64,000 nucleotides of DNA. Origin: Flaveria trinervia (lineage: Eukaryota; Streptophyta; Magnoliopsida; Asterales; Asteraceae). The translations under genes and the position numbers were made by a program. This document shows positions 35,743 to 47,735 of the stretch, one piece after another. The stretch spans positions 61,784,478 to 61,848,477 of the forward strand of contig CM046454.1 in NCBI GenBank assembly GCA_025506515.1. Direction: 5' to 3'. The notes beneath the pieces were generated by a model. That model was not told the origin of the DNA and searched no databases. It was given only the letters and a program-made list of their open reading frames with translations. Within the stretch, counting starts at the first letter, position 1. Every line of letters begins with the position of its first letter.

Positions 35743-37075
35743 GTGTGTGACTTTCCAGACGTGTTCCCAGAAGACTTATCAGGAGTGCCACCTGACAGAG
35801 AGATTGAATTTCAGATTGATCTGATACCGGGTGCCCAACCTGTTGCCAAGGCACCATATCGGTTGGCTCCAACCGAGATGAAAGAGTTGATGGAGCAGTT
35901 GCGAGAGCTGCTTGATAAGGGGTTCATTAGACCGAGTATCTCTCCTTGGGGTGCTCCGGTCCTATTTGTAAAGAAGAAGGATGGTAGTATGAGGATGTGC
36001 ATTGACTACCGCGAACTGAACAAGTTGACAGTGAAGAACCGCTACCCCTTACCGAGGATAGATGATTTGTTCGACAGCTTCAGGGTGCTAGTTGGTTCTC
36101 GAGAATAGATCTTCGGTCTGGCTATCATCAGTTGAAGGTAAGGAACAAGATATCCCTAAAACAGCTTTCCACGCGCTATGGTCATTACGAGTTTCTTGTC
36201 ATGTCCTTTGGTTTGACCAACGCGCCAGCTGCTTTTATGGATCTGATGAACCGTGTGTGTCGGCCTATGTTGGATAAATCAGTGATTGTGTTTATTGATG
36301 ATATCCTGATTTATTCGAAGAGCGAGATTGAGCATGCCGGTCACATTCGAGAGGTTCTAGAGACGTTGAGAAGGGAGAAATTGTATGCTAAATTCTCCAA
36401 GTGCGCGTTTTGGTTGCGCGAAGTTCAGTTTTTGGGTCATGTGGTGAATCCTGAGGGATTATGGTGGACCCGGCGAAGGTGGAGGCGGTTATGCAATGGA
36501 GGTCACCAAAGACGCCATCCGAGATCCGTAGTTTCTTGGGCTTGGCGGGCTACTATAGAAGATTCATCCAAGACTTCTCTAAGATTGCTTCTCCACTAAC
36601 TAAGTTGACCCGAAAGGATGTGAAGTTTGTATGGGGTCAAGCTCAAGAGAAGGCGTTCGAAGAGCTGAAGGCAAGACTGACTCAAGCTCCTGTTCTGTCA
36701 TTACCCGATGGAAGCGAAGATCTGGTGGTTTATTCTGATGCTTCCTACTCAGGGGTGGGGTGTGTGTTAATGCAGAGAGGGAAGGTTATAGCCTATGCAT
36801 CCCGACAATTGAAAGTCCATGAGGTTAATTATCCCACTCATGACTTGGAGCTAGCAGCCGTGGTCTTTGCACTAAAGATTTGGAGGCACTATCTCTACGG
36901 GACGAAGTGCACCATATTCACGATCATAAGAGCTTGAAGTACTTCTTCGAGCAAAAGGATCTGAACATGAGGCAGAGGAGATGGTTGGAACTTATAAAGG
37001 ATTATGATTGCGAGATCCATTACCATCCAGGCAAAGCTAATGTGGTGGCGGATGCCCTTAGTCGAAAGGAAAGGC
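35743..37075 (+). pseudogene. E copy 2 reverse transcriptase and RNase H
   Basis: Open pieces are 35743-36108 (DVFPEDLSG to PRIDDLFD), 36132-36599 (FGLTNAPAAFMDLMN, FIDDILIYS) and 36461-36937 (FLGLAGYYRRFI, DLVVYSDASYS, YLYGTKC). RNase H then continues in the frame opening at 36880 (DHKSLKYFFEQKDLNMRQRR, HPGKANVVADALSRKE). Breaks near 36075 (CGACAGCTTC against CGACCAGCTTC), 36140, 36165, 36455 and 36918 are all small indels relative to the other copies. Every catalytic region is present, but not in one frame. Confidence 0.92.
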
Positions 37076-38548
37076 CCGAACCGATTCGGGTGAAAGCTTA
37101 TCAATTAATCATGACCTCTGATGTGATGAAGCAAGTTAAGGAGTTTCAAGATGAGGCATTGAAAGAAGATCACCTTAACTCGGAAAGAATGAGAGGTCTG
37201 GTTGGGGATTGGGTGAAAACACACTCGGTGTTAGAACTCGATTCGGTCGTGTGTGGATTCCTCGTTTTGGGGATCTACGGGTGAAGATAATGGATGAAGC
37301 CCACAAGACTCGATACTCCATTCATCCTGGTGCCACGAAAATGTACCATGACATGAAGAAAGATATTGGTGGCCGGGTATGAAGCGTGACGTGGTGGAGT
37401 ATGTGAGTAAGTGCCTTACTTGCTTACAGGTGAAGGCAGAGCATCAAAAGCCGTATGGGAAGATACAACCTTTGGATATACCAGAATGGAAGTGGGAGCA
37501 CATCACCATGGACTTCATTACGAAGCTGCCACGTACCCCGAAAGGGTATGATGCCATATGGGTGATAGTTGATCGTCTGACGAAGAGCGCTCATTTTCTA
37601 CCGATCCGCGAGACGTATTCATCTGAGAGGTTGGCTGATCTGTTCATCAAGGAAATTGTAGCTCGTCATGGTGTGCCGGTGTCTATTGTGTCTGATCGTG
37701 ACACTCGGTTTACATCTAAATTTTGGAAGAAATTCCACGACGCTATGGGGACGAGGTTACATATTAGCACGGCTTATCATCCAAGACTGATGGTCAGTCA
37801 GAAAGGACCATTCAGACACTGGAAGACATGCTTCGGGCGTGTGTGATCGATTTTGGTGGAAGTTGGGATGACCACTTACCGTTAGCCGAATTCTCATACA
37901 ACAACAGCTATCATGCCAGTATTGGTATGCCACCATATGAGATGCTATACGGTAGGAGATGCAGAACACCCGTTTGTTGGGGTGATATTGGTCAGAAGGA
38001 ATTGGGGAGCGTCGAGGTAATCGAGGCTACGACAGAGAAGCTTGAAAAGATTAAAGCCTTCATGAAGGCAGCCAAAGATAGACAGAAGTCGTATGCCGAT
38101 AAGCGACGTAGGCCAATTGAGTTCCAGGTGGGTGACCGGGTTATGTTGAAGGTCTCACCTTGGAAGGGTATTATCAGATTCAGAAAGCGGGGCAAGTTGA
38201 GCCCAAGATATATAGGCCCTTTCCGAATCATTGCTCGAGTAGGGGAGGTGGCCTATAGATTGGAGTTGCCAGATGAGTAAGTGGGATTCACCCGACATTC
38301 CATGTATCTCATCTAAGAAAGTGTATAGCTGATGAAGACATGATTGTTCCATTGGAAGATATCGAAGTAGATGAAAGGCTCAATTATGTGGAGCAACCAG
38401 TGGCAATCATCGATCGTAAAGAAAAGAGGCTAAGGAATAAAGTGGTTCCTCTGTGCGTGTACAGTGGAAGCACAGGAAGGGATCCGAGTCAACGTGGGAG
38501 ACTGAGGAAGAAATGAGACAGCATTATCCACGTTTGTTCGACGAATAA
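37076..38548 (+). pseudogene. E copy 2 integrase with chromodomain
   Basis: Pieces at 36880-37284, 37379-37846 and 37828-38280 include CLTCLQVKAEHQ, VIVDRLTKSAHFLPI, SIVSDRDTRFTSKFW and the region of the catalytic Glu, where one C missing near 37782 (CATCCAAGACTG) shifts the frame just before it. The C-terminal part VGDRVMLKVSPWKGIIRFRK is intact to RLELPDE, where a one-base loss near 38276 creates TAA. Chromodomain bases continue to the natural stop TAA at 38546-38548 after the FDE codons. Confidence 0.9.
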
Positions 38549-38567
38549 CAGGTTTCGGGGACGAAAC

Positions 38568-38587
38568 CTATTTAAGGGGGGTGGACT
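38568..38587 (+). other. Polypurine tract of E internal 2
   Basis: TTTAAGGGGGGTGGACT immediately before LTR3. Confidence 0.88.
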
Positions 38588-40405
38588 TGTAACACCGAAT
38601 ATTTATTATTTTGAAGCCGGTGAAGAAAGAAAAGAAAATAAAGTCCAAAAGTCGAGGGACCAAACTCGCCAACGAAGAAAAGTTGGGAAATGTGGTGATA
38701 TATGTAGGGAGAGGGCAGCCCACTCTCCCCACACTCACATTTCAGCTTATAAAGAGAAGAAGAGAGAAAGAAGAAGAGAAAAAGAGGAAAAGTGCCGGTT
38801 CGGGTCGGTTCGGGTCGCCAAAATTGTCGTGAAGCAAGCCGAATCGAAGCTCTTGTCGTTGTGCTCGTTTAGGTGAGTTCTAGGACCCCTCTTTTACATG
38901 TTTTGAATGATTTGGGGCTGGAACACATCTGAAAACCCTTTTTTCGTGTTTGGGTGAAAACCCGTATGTATGCGTGTATGTATGTGTAGGACCGTTTGGG
39001 GCTTGGTTGTGCTTGAATAATGTTATGGTATGCATCCCTAAGGTTTAGGATGGTCGATTTAGGCTTAAAATGGGTTTAGATGAGTTTGGAGGCCGAAAAC
39101 CCTCGGCTGCAGTCGGGTTGAACTGCATTCTGCATCAGTTAGGGCTAGGCGACCGACTGGAGGCCGAATGGAGGCCATACGGCCGATTAGGGTGCGATTG
39201 GGGTCATTCGCACGATGAAGGACCATTCGCACGACTGAAGGTCCAGTCGCATAGGTGTTCATCCGCATTGTCCATTCGCACGAATGGATGTTCATTCGCA
39301 TAGGTGTTCATCCGTATTAGTTCATTCGCATGATGTTCAGTCGCATGGAGGCAATGCGACTGAAGGGTGTCCATACGCCGAATAGGGCTGTTGAACCCGA
39401 GGAAGGTGTAGATTGACTTCTGACTTTCGGGGGAAAGTGCAGATGTAAGTTTTGATGTAAAGGTTCCCATAAGAGTTTTTAAGATGACGATCGAGGTCTT
39501 AGAAAGCATGTTGGGCATGATGAGGGTGATGATGTTGCATGTTGTGTATGTATGATGTTGTCCTGTATGATGTGATGTTGATGCATGTTAATGTTCCTTA
39601 GTATGATGTGTTATATCTTTCCTATGGCTTTACCTTTGATGAATGAACGAAGTATTATGTAACGTAAAGTGAAAGATAAAGAAAGAGGAACATGATGAAT
39701 GAATGCATGTATTAATGAACGAATGAAACGTCTTGCACACATCGGATAACGGGTCCTTCTTGGTGATTGACCCTGAATGTAGAACCTCTACCGCTCACCC
39801 CTAGTACTGTGGCATACGTTTAGCTGTTCATTCGTTGACTTCGCCCAGTAGCTAAGACTGATGGTTACTCCTAGTACCGTGGCATACGTTTAGCTGTTCA
39901 TTGTTGACTTCGGCCCGGTAGCTACGACTAACCGGGGTGTAGCACATGGTATTGGTATGGATGATGTCCGATGCGCAAGTAAGGTAATGAAAGAACGAAT
40001 GAACGAATGAAGAAGATAATAATGATATTATCTATGTGTACGTACGATGTGTGATCATGTAAAAGTAACGAACGGTTTTATATGAAAGTAAAGTATGTTT
40101 TATTTATAAAACTAGAACTCACTCAGCAACGCTGACTTTGATGTGTTTCCAGTTGGCAGGTAATGATTGCTGAGGATGGCACGGGCGACTACTCAGCTCT
40201 TTTGGGATGGCATTCTTTGATTAATGTTTTTGCATTGTAATGCGAACAAACTTTTTGTAATGAATGTTGTATTAGTTTGCAAAAGCATTTACATGGAAAT
40301 GAAAGTTTGTTTTAGTTTTCCGCTGCGATTTAGAAATACAAATGTAATTATGTTTTGTGTGCGATGAGAACCCAGCTGTAGGCGTCCCGGGAACGGGGCC
40401 TTACA
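38588..40405 (+). repeat. E array LTR3 (shared between copies 2 and 3)
   Basis: 1,818 bp, TGTAACACCGAAT (one C short) to GGGGCCTTACA. The repeat block is at about 39199-39380. It groups with LTR4 by CATTCGCACGACTGAAGG and GAGGCCGAATGG. Confidence 0.93.
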
Positions 40406-40407
40406 AG

Positions 40408-40420
40408 TGGTATCAGAGCC
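40408..40420 (+). other. Primer binding site of E internal 3
   Basis: TGGTATCAGAGCC follows LTR3. One T of the spacing is missing compared with the other two copies. Confidence 0.88.
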
Positions 40421-40747
40421 TTATTTAAGTGAAATGGGTAAATTTTCAAAATAAACCTAATCTTAAACTGAGAATGGGACGGAAAGGGAATGGGATGCCA
40501 ATTGAGTAGTTGCGTGCCATCAGTATTTCGTAAAGTTAACCGGTTTTATGTGCGCATGGTATGTGTTATGTGTTGTATGCAGATTTAAATATTGATGTAG
40601 TCAGGACAGGTAATACTTGGGGTATGAAGAGTAAAGTAAGTGGCTAATCACAACTGGCCACTGTAATTAGGGACTTACTTACTTGACATAAACTGAGTTG
40701 TTCCTTGAATGACCGTGTTGGTGTTTGAATCTTTCAGTGTGCGTGTG

Positions 40748-42355
40748 ATGGCCGGAGGTAGATCTTCGAAAGCTTCTAGGGGTGGAGGTCACGGTGTGAA
40801 CCGGACTAAGAGAGGGAGACCCAGAGTTGAGAGGGGGTTCATGAAGAACCAGAGACCCCTCATCCGGAGGGTGGCGACGAAAGCACCAATCTGAGAGCCT
40901 CGGTAAAGGAGGCTGTTGTAGAAGAAGTCCATCAGGTCATGCAGACAATCTTACCGTCTGTGGTGATGAAGTTGTAAGGCTGTACAAGAAGGGGAAAGAA
41001 AAGAAAGAAACAGATCCTCTGGAGACGGGAATAGCCAGAGCCGGAAACGGTTCTGTCTGATGATGAAGAGGAAGAAGAAGAGCCTGTGCCAGAGGCAGTG
41101 CGAGGATGTAACTACGGGGCATTATGAGATGCAAGCCCCCTACTTTTGATGGAAATGGCACCGCTGCAGCCGCTCACCGGTGGGTGAGGGAAATGGAAGC
41201 TGTTCTCGATGTCAGCGAGTGCCGAGATGACCAAAAGGTGAAGTTTGCTACCCACTCTTTTGTGGATTCAGCTCTGTGCTGGTGGGAAACATTGTCCAAG
41301 CTGAGGGTAGTAAGGCCATTGGGAAAATGAAATGGCCTGAGCTGAGAAGGTTGGTGATTGAGGAATTTTGTCCTCATCGGGAAATGGACAAGTTGGAAAG
41401 GGAGTTTCTGCAGTTGGAGGCTGGAACCATGACACACCAGCAGTATACCACCAAGTTTAATGAAATGGCACGGCTTGTGCCTGATCAGGTGACGCCTCTG
41501 TCTCGGAAAATCAAGAGGTACATTCAGGGTTACCGGTGGATGTTCGCCGGCATATGATCGCCGCCGGCCAAGCACGTTTAGGTCGGCAGTTGATTTGGCA
41601 GGGAGGCTGTATGACGAGCGGGATGTGGTGGTGACTGAAGCGAGTAAGAAAGGTGGTGGTGATCGGAACTGGAACGGGAAACGGGTTGGTCGGGGTGATG
41701 CCCCGATGGGTAAAAAAAGGCACGGGTGGATGAACGCCGTGTGGTCACATCAAGTGCGGGGTCGAAAAGGTGTGGCAAGTGTGGAAGGGAGCACAGCGGG
41801 AAATGTAGGTTTGGGTCAAACTTGTGCTGTCAAGTGTGGGAAGACAGGGCATATGGCGAAGGATTGCATGTCGGGCAAATGTTTTAACTGTGGGGAAACT
41901 GGTCATATGAGCAGAGATTGTAAGAAGTCGAGGACTGAGGGTCAGGGGTGAAGAAGACGGGAAGTGATGGGCCGAGGGCGAGCGCCAGAGCGTTTCACCA
42001 TGACACAGGAGGAGGCTAGGACGGACCCTGACGTTGTGTCCGGTACGTTTCTAGTGAACCAGACTTTAGCTTCTGTGTTATTTGATTCTGGTGCTAGTAG
42101 GAGTTTTATTTCTGCTACTTTTGTGCTAAGCTGCCTGTTAGTAGTAGACGTGTTGATGTGCCCTTTGATGTAGAAACTGCCATAGGTAAGTCTACCAGGA
42201 TTTCTGAGATGATAGAGAATTATGATGTGGAACTTGAGGGTCATAAGTTTCCTGTTAGACCGTTCGTGATGACCTTGGGTGGTTTGATTGGGTTTGGGAT
42301 GGATTGGTTGGCGGATTTCGAGGCGAACATTGTGTGTCGCAAGAAGATGGTTCGG
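40748..42355 (+). pseudogene. E copy 3 gag and protease
   Basis: ATG at 40748. The frame breaks within 50 bases (GGTGTGAACCGGACTAAG lacks several bases against copy 1) and again near 40833, 40967, 41022 and 41124. The capsid part is open at 41276-41557. The first zinc knuckle is damaged (GTGCTGTCAAG in place of GTGCTTCAAG near 41825); the second, CFNCGETGHMSRDC at 41879-41920, is intact. The protease LFDSGASRSFIS lies in the frame 41964-42173, broken near 42120 (ACTTTTGTGC one base short). This copy has the most small deletions. Confidence 0.9.
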
Positions 42356-43869
42356 TTGACAGCGCCTGACGGAAGTTTGGTAACGGTTTATGGTGATCGG
42401 GTTACTACGATTCCGAAGGTGATCTCAATGGCGGTGGCGGGAAAGTGTATGAGGCGTGGATGTAGCGCCTACTTGGCTTATGTAAAGGATGTGGATACAC
42501 CAACACCACAACTAGCTGATGTACCAGTTGTGTGTGACTTTCCAGACGTGTTCCGAGAAGACTTATCAGGAGTGCCACCTGACAGAGAGATTGAATTTCA
42601 GATTGATCTGATACCGGGTGCCCAACCTGTTGCCAAGGCACCATATCGGTTGGCTCCAACCGAGATAAAAGAGTTGATGGAGCAGTTGCGAGAGCTGCTT
42701 GATAAGGGGTTCATTAGACCGAGTATCTCTCCTTGGGGTGCTCCGGTCCTATTTGTAAAGAAGAAGGATGGTAGTATGAGGATGTGCATTGACTACCGCG
42801 AACTGAACAAGTTGACAGTGAAGAACCGCTACCCCTTACCGAGGATAGATGATTTGTTCGACCAGCTTCAGGGTGCTAGTTGGTTCTCGAGAATAGATCT
42901 TCGGTCTGGCTATCATCAGTTGAAGGTAAAGGAACACGATATCCCTAAAACAGCTTTCGCACGCGCTATGGTCATTACGAGTTTCTTGTCATGTCCTTTG
43001 GTTTGACCAACGCGCCAGCTGCTTTTATGGATCTGATGAACCGTGTGTGTCGGCCTAAGTTGGATAAATCGGTGTGATGTGTTATTGATGATATCCTGAT
43101 TTATTCGAAGAGCAAGATTGAGCATGCCGGTCACATTCGAGAGGTTCTGGAGACGTTGAGAAGGGAGAAATTGTATGCTAAATTCTCCAAGTGCACGTTT
43201 TGGTTGCGCGAAGTTCAGTTTTTGTGTCATGTGGTGAATCCTGATGGGATTATGGTGGACCCGGCGAAGGTGGAGGCGGCGGGGTTATGCATGGAGGTCA
43301 CCAAAGACGCCATCCGAGATCCGTAGTTTCTTGGGCTTGGCGGGCTACTATAGAAGATTCATCCAAGACTTCTCTAAGATTGCTTCTCCACTAACTAAGT
43401 TGACCCGAAAGGATGTGAAGTTTGTATGGGGTCAAGCTCAAGAGAAGGCGTTCGAAGAGCTGAAGGCAAGACTAACTCAAGCTCCTGTCTGTCATTACCC
43501 GATGGAAGCGAAGATCTGGTGGTTTATTCGGATGCTTCCTACTCAGGGTTGGGGTGGTGTGTGTTAATGCAGAGGGAAGGTTATAGCCTATGCATCCCGA
43601 CAATTGAAAGTCCATGAGGTTAATTATCCCACTCATGACTTGGAGCTAGCAGCCGTGGTCTTGCACTAAAGATTTGGAGGCACTATCTCTACGGGACGAA
43701 GTGCACCATATTCACCGATCATAAGAGCTTGAAGTACTTCTTCGAGCAAAAGGATCTGAACATGAGGCAGAGGAGATGGTTGGAACTTATAAAGGATTAT
43801 GATTGCGAGATCCATTACCATCCAGGCAAAGCTAATGTGGTGGCAGATGCCCTTAGTCGAAAGGAAAGG
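42356..43869 (+). pseudogene. E copy 3 reverse transcriptase and RNase H
   Basis: The frame 42158-43006 is the longest in this copy and runs from the protease end through the linker into RT up to FSRIDLRSGYHQLKV and KTAF. It is lost near 42958 (TTTCGCACGCG one base short). The DD motif region near 43083-43100 follows a scrambled GTGTGATGTGTTATTGATG. Later pieces are 43244-43567 (FLGLAGYYRRFI), 43426-43617 (DLVVYSDASYS) and 43729-44151 (DLNMRQRRWLELIKDYDCEI, HPGKANVVADALSRKE). An insertion near 43278 (GGCGGCGGGG) is private to this copy. Confidence 0.92.
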
Positions 43870-45338
43870 CCCGAACCGATTCGGGTGAAAGCTTATCAAT
43901 TAATCATGACCTCCAATGTGACGAATCAAGTTAAGGAGTTTCAAGATGAGGCATTGAAAGAAGATCACCTTAACTCGGAAAGAATGAGAGGTCTGGTTGG
44001 GGAATTGGGTGAAAACACACTCGGTGTTAGAACTCGATTCGGTCGTGTGTGGACTCCTCGTTTTGGGGATCTATGGGTGAAGATAACGGATGAAGCCACA
44101 AGACTCGATACTCCATTCATCCTGGTGCCACGAAAATGTACCATGACATGAAGAAAGATTATTGGTGGCCGGGTATGAAGCGTGACGTGGTGGAGTATGT
44201 GAGTAAGTGCCTACTTGCTTACAGGTGAAGGCAGAGCATCAAAAGCCATATGGGAAGATACAACCTTTGGATATACCATAATGGAAGTGGGAGCACATCA
44301 CCATGGACTTCATTACGAAGCTGCACATACCCGAAAGGGTATGATGCCATATGGGTGATAGTTGATCGTCTGACGAAGAGAGCTCATTTTCTACCGATCC
44401 GCGAGACGTATTCATCTGAGAGGTTGGCTGATCTGTTCATCAAGGAAATTGTAGCTCGTCATGGTGTGCCGGTGTCTATTGTGTCTGATCGTGACACTCG
44501 GTTACATCTAAATTTTGGAAGAAATTCCACGACGCTATGGGGACGAGGTTACATATTAGCACGGCTTATCATCCCCAGACTGATGGTCAGTCAGAAAGGA
44601 CCATTCAGACACTGGAAGACATGCTTCGGGGTGTGTGATCGATTTGGTGGAAGTTGGGATGACCACTTACTGTTAGCCGAATCTCATACAACAACAACTA
44701 TCATGCAGTATTGGTATGCCACCATATGAGATGCTATACGGTAGGAGATGCAGAACACCCGTTTGTTGGGGTGATATTGGTCAGAAGGAATTGGGGAGCG
44801 TCGAGGTAATCAAGGCTACGATAGAGAAGCTTGAAAAGATTAAAGCCTTCATGAAGGCAGCCAAAGATAGACAGAAGTCGTATGCCGATAAGCGACGTAG
44901 GCCAATTGAGTTCCAAGTGGGTGACCGGGTTATGTTGAAGGTCTCGCCTTGGAAGGGTATTATCAGATTCAGAAAGCGGGGCAAGTTGAGCCCAAGATAT
45001 ATAGGCCCTTTCCGAATCATTTCTCGAGTAGGGGAGGTGGCCTATAGATTGGAGTTGCCAGATGAGTTGAGTGGGATTCACCCGACATTCCATGTATCTC
45101 ATCTAAGAAAGTGTATAGCTGATGAAGACATGATTGTTCCATTGGAAGATATCGAAGTAGATGAACGGCTCAATTATGTGGAGCAACCAGTGGCAATCAT
45201 CGATCGTAAAGAAAAGAGGCTAAGGAATAAAGTGGTTCCTCTTGTGCGTGTACAGTGGAAGCACAGGAAGGGATTCGAGTCAACATGGGAGACTGAGGAA
45301 GAAATGAGACAGCATATCCACGTTTGTTCGACGAATAA
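43870..45338 (+). pseudogene. E copy 3 integrase with chromodomain
   Basis: Pieces at 44250-44729 and 44716-45405 cover the integrase. VIVDRLTKRAHFLPI and SIVSDRDTR are present; the frame is lost around 44500 (CGGTTACATC one base short) and around 44630-44700. The second piece gives an uninterrupted C-terminal half: VGDRVMLKVSPWKG, YIGPFRIISRVGEVAYRLEL, FHVSHLRKCIADEDMIVPL and a chromodomain, LVRVQWKHRKGFESTWETEE (about 45238-45300). A one-base loss near 45315 carries the frame past the natural stop (TAA 45336-45338) into LTR4. Chromodomains bind modified histones and guide integration in this group. Confidence 0.92.
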
Positions 45339-45357
45339 CAGGTTTCGGGGACGAAAC

Positions 45358-45377
45358 CTATTTAAGGGGGGTGGACT
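45358..45377 (+). other. Polypurine tract of E internal 3
   Basis: TTTAAGGGGGGTGGACT immediately before LTR4. Confidence 0.88.
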
Positions 45378-47205
45378 TGTAACACCCGAATATTTATTAT
45401 TTTGAAGCCGGTGAAGAAAGAAAAGAAAATAAAGTCCAAAAGTCGAGGGACCAAACTCGCCAACGAAGAAAAGTTGAGAAATGTGGTGATATATGTAGGG
45501 AGAGGACAGCCCACTCTCCCCACACTCACATTTCAGCTTATAAAGAGAAGAAGAGAGAAAGAAGAAGAGAAAAAGAGGAAAAGTGCCGGTTCGGGTCGGT
45601 TCTGGTCGCCAAAATTGTCGCGAAGCAAGCCGAATCGAAGCTCTTGTCGTTGTGCTCGTTTAGGTGAGTTCTAGGACCCCTCTTTTACATGTTTTTGAAT
45701 GATTTTGGGGCTGGAACACATCTGAAAACCCTTTTTCGCGTTTTTGGGTGAAAACCCGTATGTATGTGTAGGACCCGTTTGGGGCTTGATTTCTTGCTTG
45801 ATTGTGCTTGAATAATGTTATGGTATGCATCCCTAAGGTTTAGGATGGTCGATTTTGGCTTAAAATGGGTGTAGATGAGTTTGGAGGCTGAAAACCCTCG
45901 GTTGCAGTCGGGTTGAACTGCATTCTGCATCAGTTAGGGCTAGGCGACCGACTGGAGGCCGAATGGAGGCCATACAGCCGATTAGGGTGCGATTGGGGTC
46001 CATTCGCACGACTGAAGGACCATTCGCACGACTGAAGGTCCAGTCGCATAGGTGTTCATCCGCATTGTCCATTCGCACGAATTGATGTTCATTCGCATAG
46101 GTGTTCATCTGCATTAGTTCATTCGCATGATGTTCAGTCGCATGGAGGCAATGCGACTGAAGGGTGTCCATACGCCGAATAGGGCTGTTGAACCCGAGGA
46201 AGGTGTAGATTGACTTCTGACTTTCGGGGGAAAGTGCAGATGTAAGTTTTGATGTAAAGGTTCCCATAAGAGTTTTTAAGATGACGATCGAGGTCTTAGA
46301 AAGCATGTTGGGCATGATGAGGGTGATGATGTGCATGTTGTGTATGTATGATGTCGTCCTGTATGATGTGATGTTGATGCATGTTAATGTTCCTTAGTAT
46401 GATGTTTAATATCTTTCCTATGGCTTTACCTGTATGATGAATGAACGAAGTATTATATAACGTAAGTGAAAGATAAAGAAAGAGGAACTGATGAATGAAT
46501 GCATGTATTAATGAACGAATGAAACGTCTTGCACACATCGGATACCGGGTCCTTCTTGGTGATTGACCCTGAATGTAGAACCTCTACCGCTCACCCCTAG
46601 TACTGTGGCATACGTTTAGCTGTTCATTCGTTGACTTCGGCCAGTAGCTAAGACTGATGGTTACTCCTAGTACCGTGGCATACGTTTAGCTGTTCATTTG
46701 TTGACTTCGGCCGGTAGCTACGACTAACCGGGGTGTAGCACATGGTATTGGTATGGATGATGTCCGATGCGCAAGTAAGGTAATGAAAGAACGAATGAAC
46801 GAATGAAGAAGATAATAATGATATTATCTATGTGTACGTACGATGTGTGATCATGTAAAAGTAACGAACGGTTTTATATGAAAGTAAAGTATGTTTTATT
46901 TATAAAACTAGAACTCACTCAGCAACGCTGACTTTGATGTGTTTCCATTTGGCAGGTAATGATTGCTGAGGATGGCACGGGCGACTACTCAGCTCTTTTG
47001 GGATGGCATTCTTTGATTAATGTTTTTGCACTGTAATGCGAACAAACTATTTTTGTAATGAATGTTGTATTAGTTTGCAAAAGCATTTACATGGAAATGA
47101 AAGTTTGTTTTAGTTTTCCGCTGCGATTTAAGAAATACAAATGTAATTATACGTTTTGTGTGCGATGAGAACCCAGCTGTAGGCGTCCCGGAACGGGGCC
47201 TTACA
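45378..47205 (+). repeat. E array LTR4
   Basis: 1,828 bp, ending GGAACGGGGCCTTACA at 47205, followed by AAACG and host LTR B. The repeat block is at about 45992-46172. It groups with LTR3 in the repeat-block variants. Confidence 0.93.
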
Positions 47206-47655
47206 AAACGAACGTTAATTTGATACTAATCATTACAACTCTCAATTTCATCGGAATCAAACGCGAGCATAAGCATTCGATCACCATCTCTTCGCGAACC
47301 TGCAACTGCTCGAACATCATTTTCAGAGCTTCAAAACTCAGAATCAACATAGGGCTTTTCATCATTTAACTTATTCGAAGCTTTCTGTGAAACGAATTGA
47401 GTTTCATCATTGATTGTAACCTGAACGAATAGCAACACAGTCGCGGCTGTTCTTCGAGTGTTCATCATCAAACCGTGCAAAATTCGGGTAATTGAACATA
47501 CATACATGCTCGATTTCTGTGGGGAACAAAATCCCTAACATTAATTCGATTAACAACTTTGATTTGGGGGTCAATTTGAATCCAATCGAAATTGGGGTTC
47601 TTGGATTGGGAGTGTTCGGTCGATTAAAGATAAAACAATTGGAACCGGGTTATAC

Positions 47656-47735
47656 CGCGGCTGAGAGCCTTGGTTCACCGGTTCACACTCCACATTCCAA
47701 CTTAGAGGTCCCAGGTTCGAACCCGGGCACCCTCA
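47656..47735 (+). ncRNA. tRNA-like module in solo LTR B
   Basis: TTGGTTCACCGGTTCACACTC (A-box-like), then a B box GGTTCGAACCC within a T arm (CCAGG-TTCGAAC-CCGGG, four of five pairs), CACC and a run of T. It corresponds to 11262-11337 in LTR A. The anticodon-type stem is weaker here. It is a likely tRNA-derived segment of this LTR family and not a functional tRNA gene. Confidence 0.45.

Larger units (their letters stand above)
24961..47205 (+). mobile_element. E array: tandem Tekay-type gypsy retrotransposon with four LTRs and three internal regions
   Basis: The order is LTR1 (24961-26787), internal 1 (26788-31774), LTR2 (31775-33611), internal 2 (33612-38587), LTR3 (38588-40405), internal 3 (40406-45377), LTR4 (45378-47205). 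All are in the same orientation, and neighbours share LTRs directly. The outer flanks are TAACG (24956-24960) and AAACG (47206-47210), a near-match best explained by a single-base loss in the left copy, and host LTR B resumes on both sides. Such arrays are expected from unequal recombination between LTRs, but could also come from an assembly loop. PBS TGGTATCAGAGCC and an integrase chromodomain place it in the Tekay/Del chromoviruses. Confidence 0.92.
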
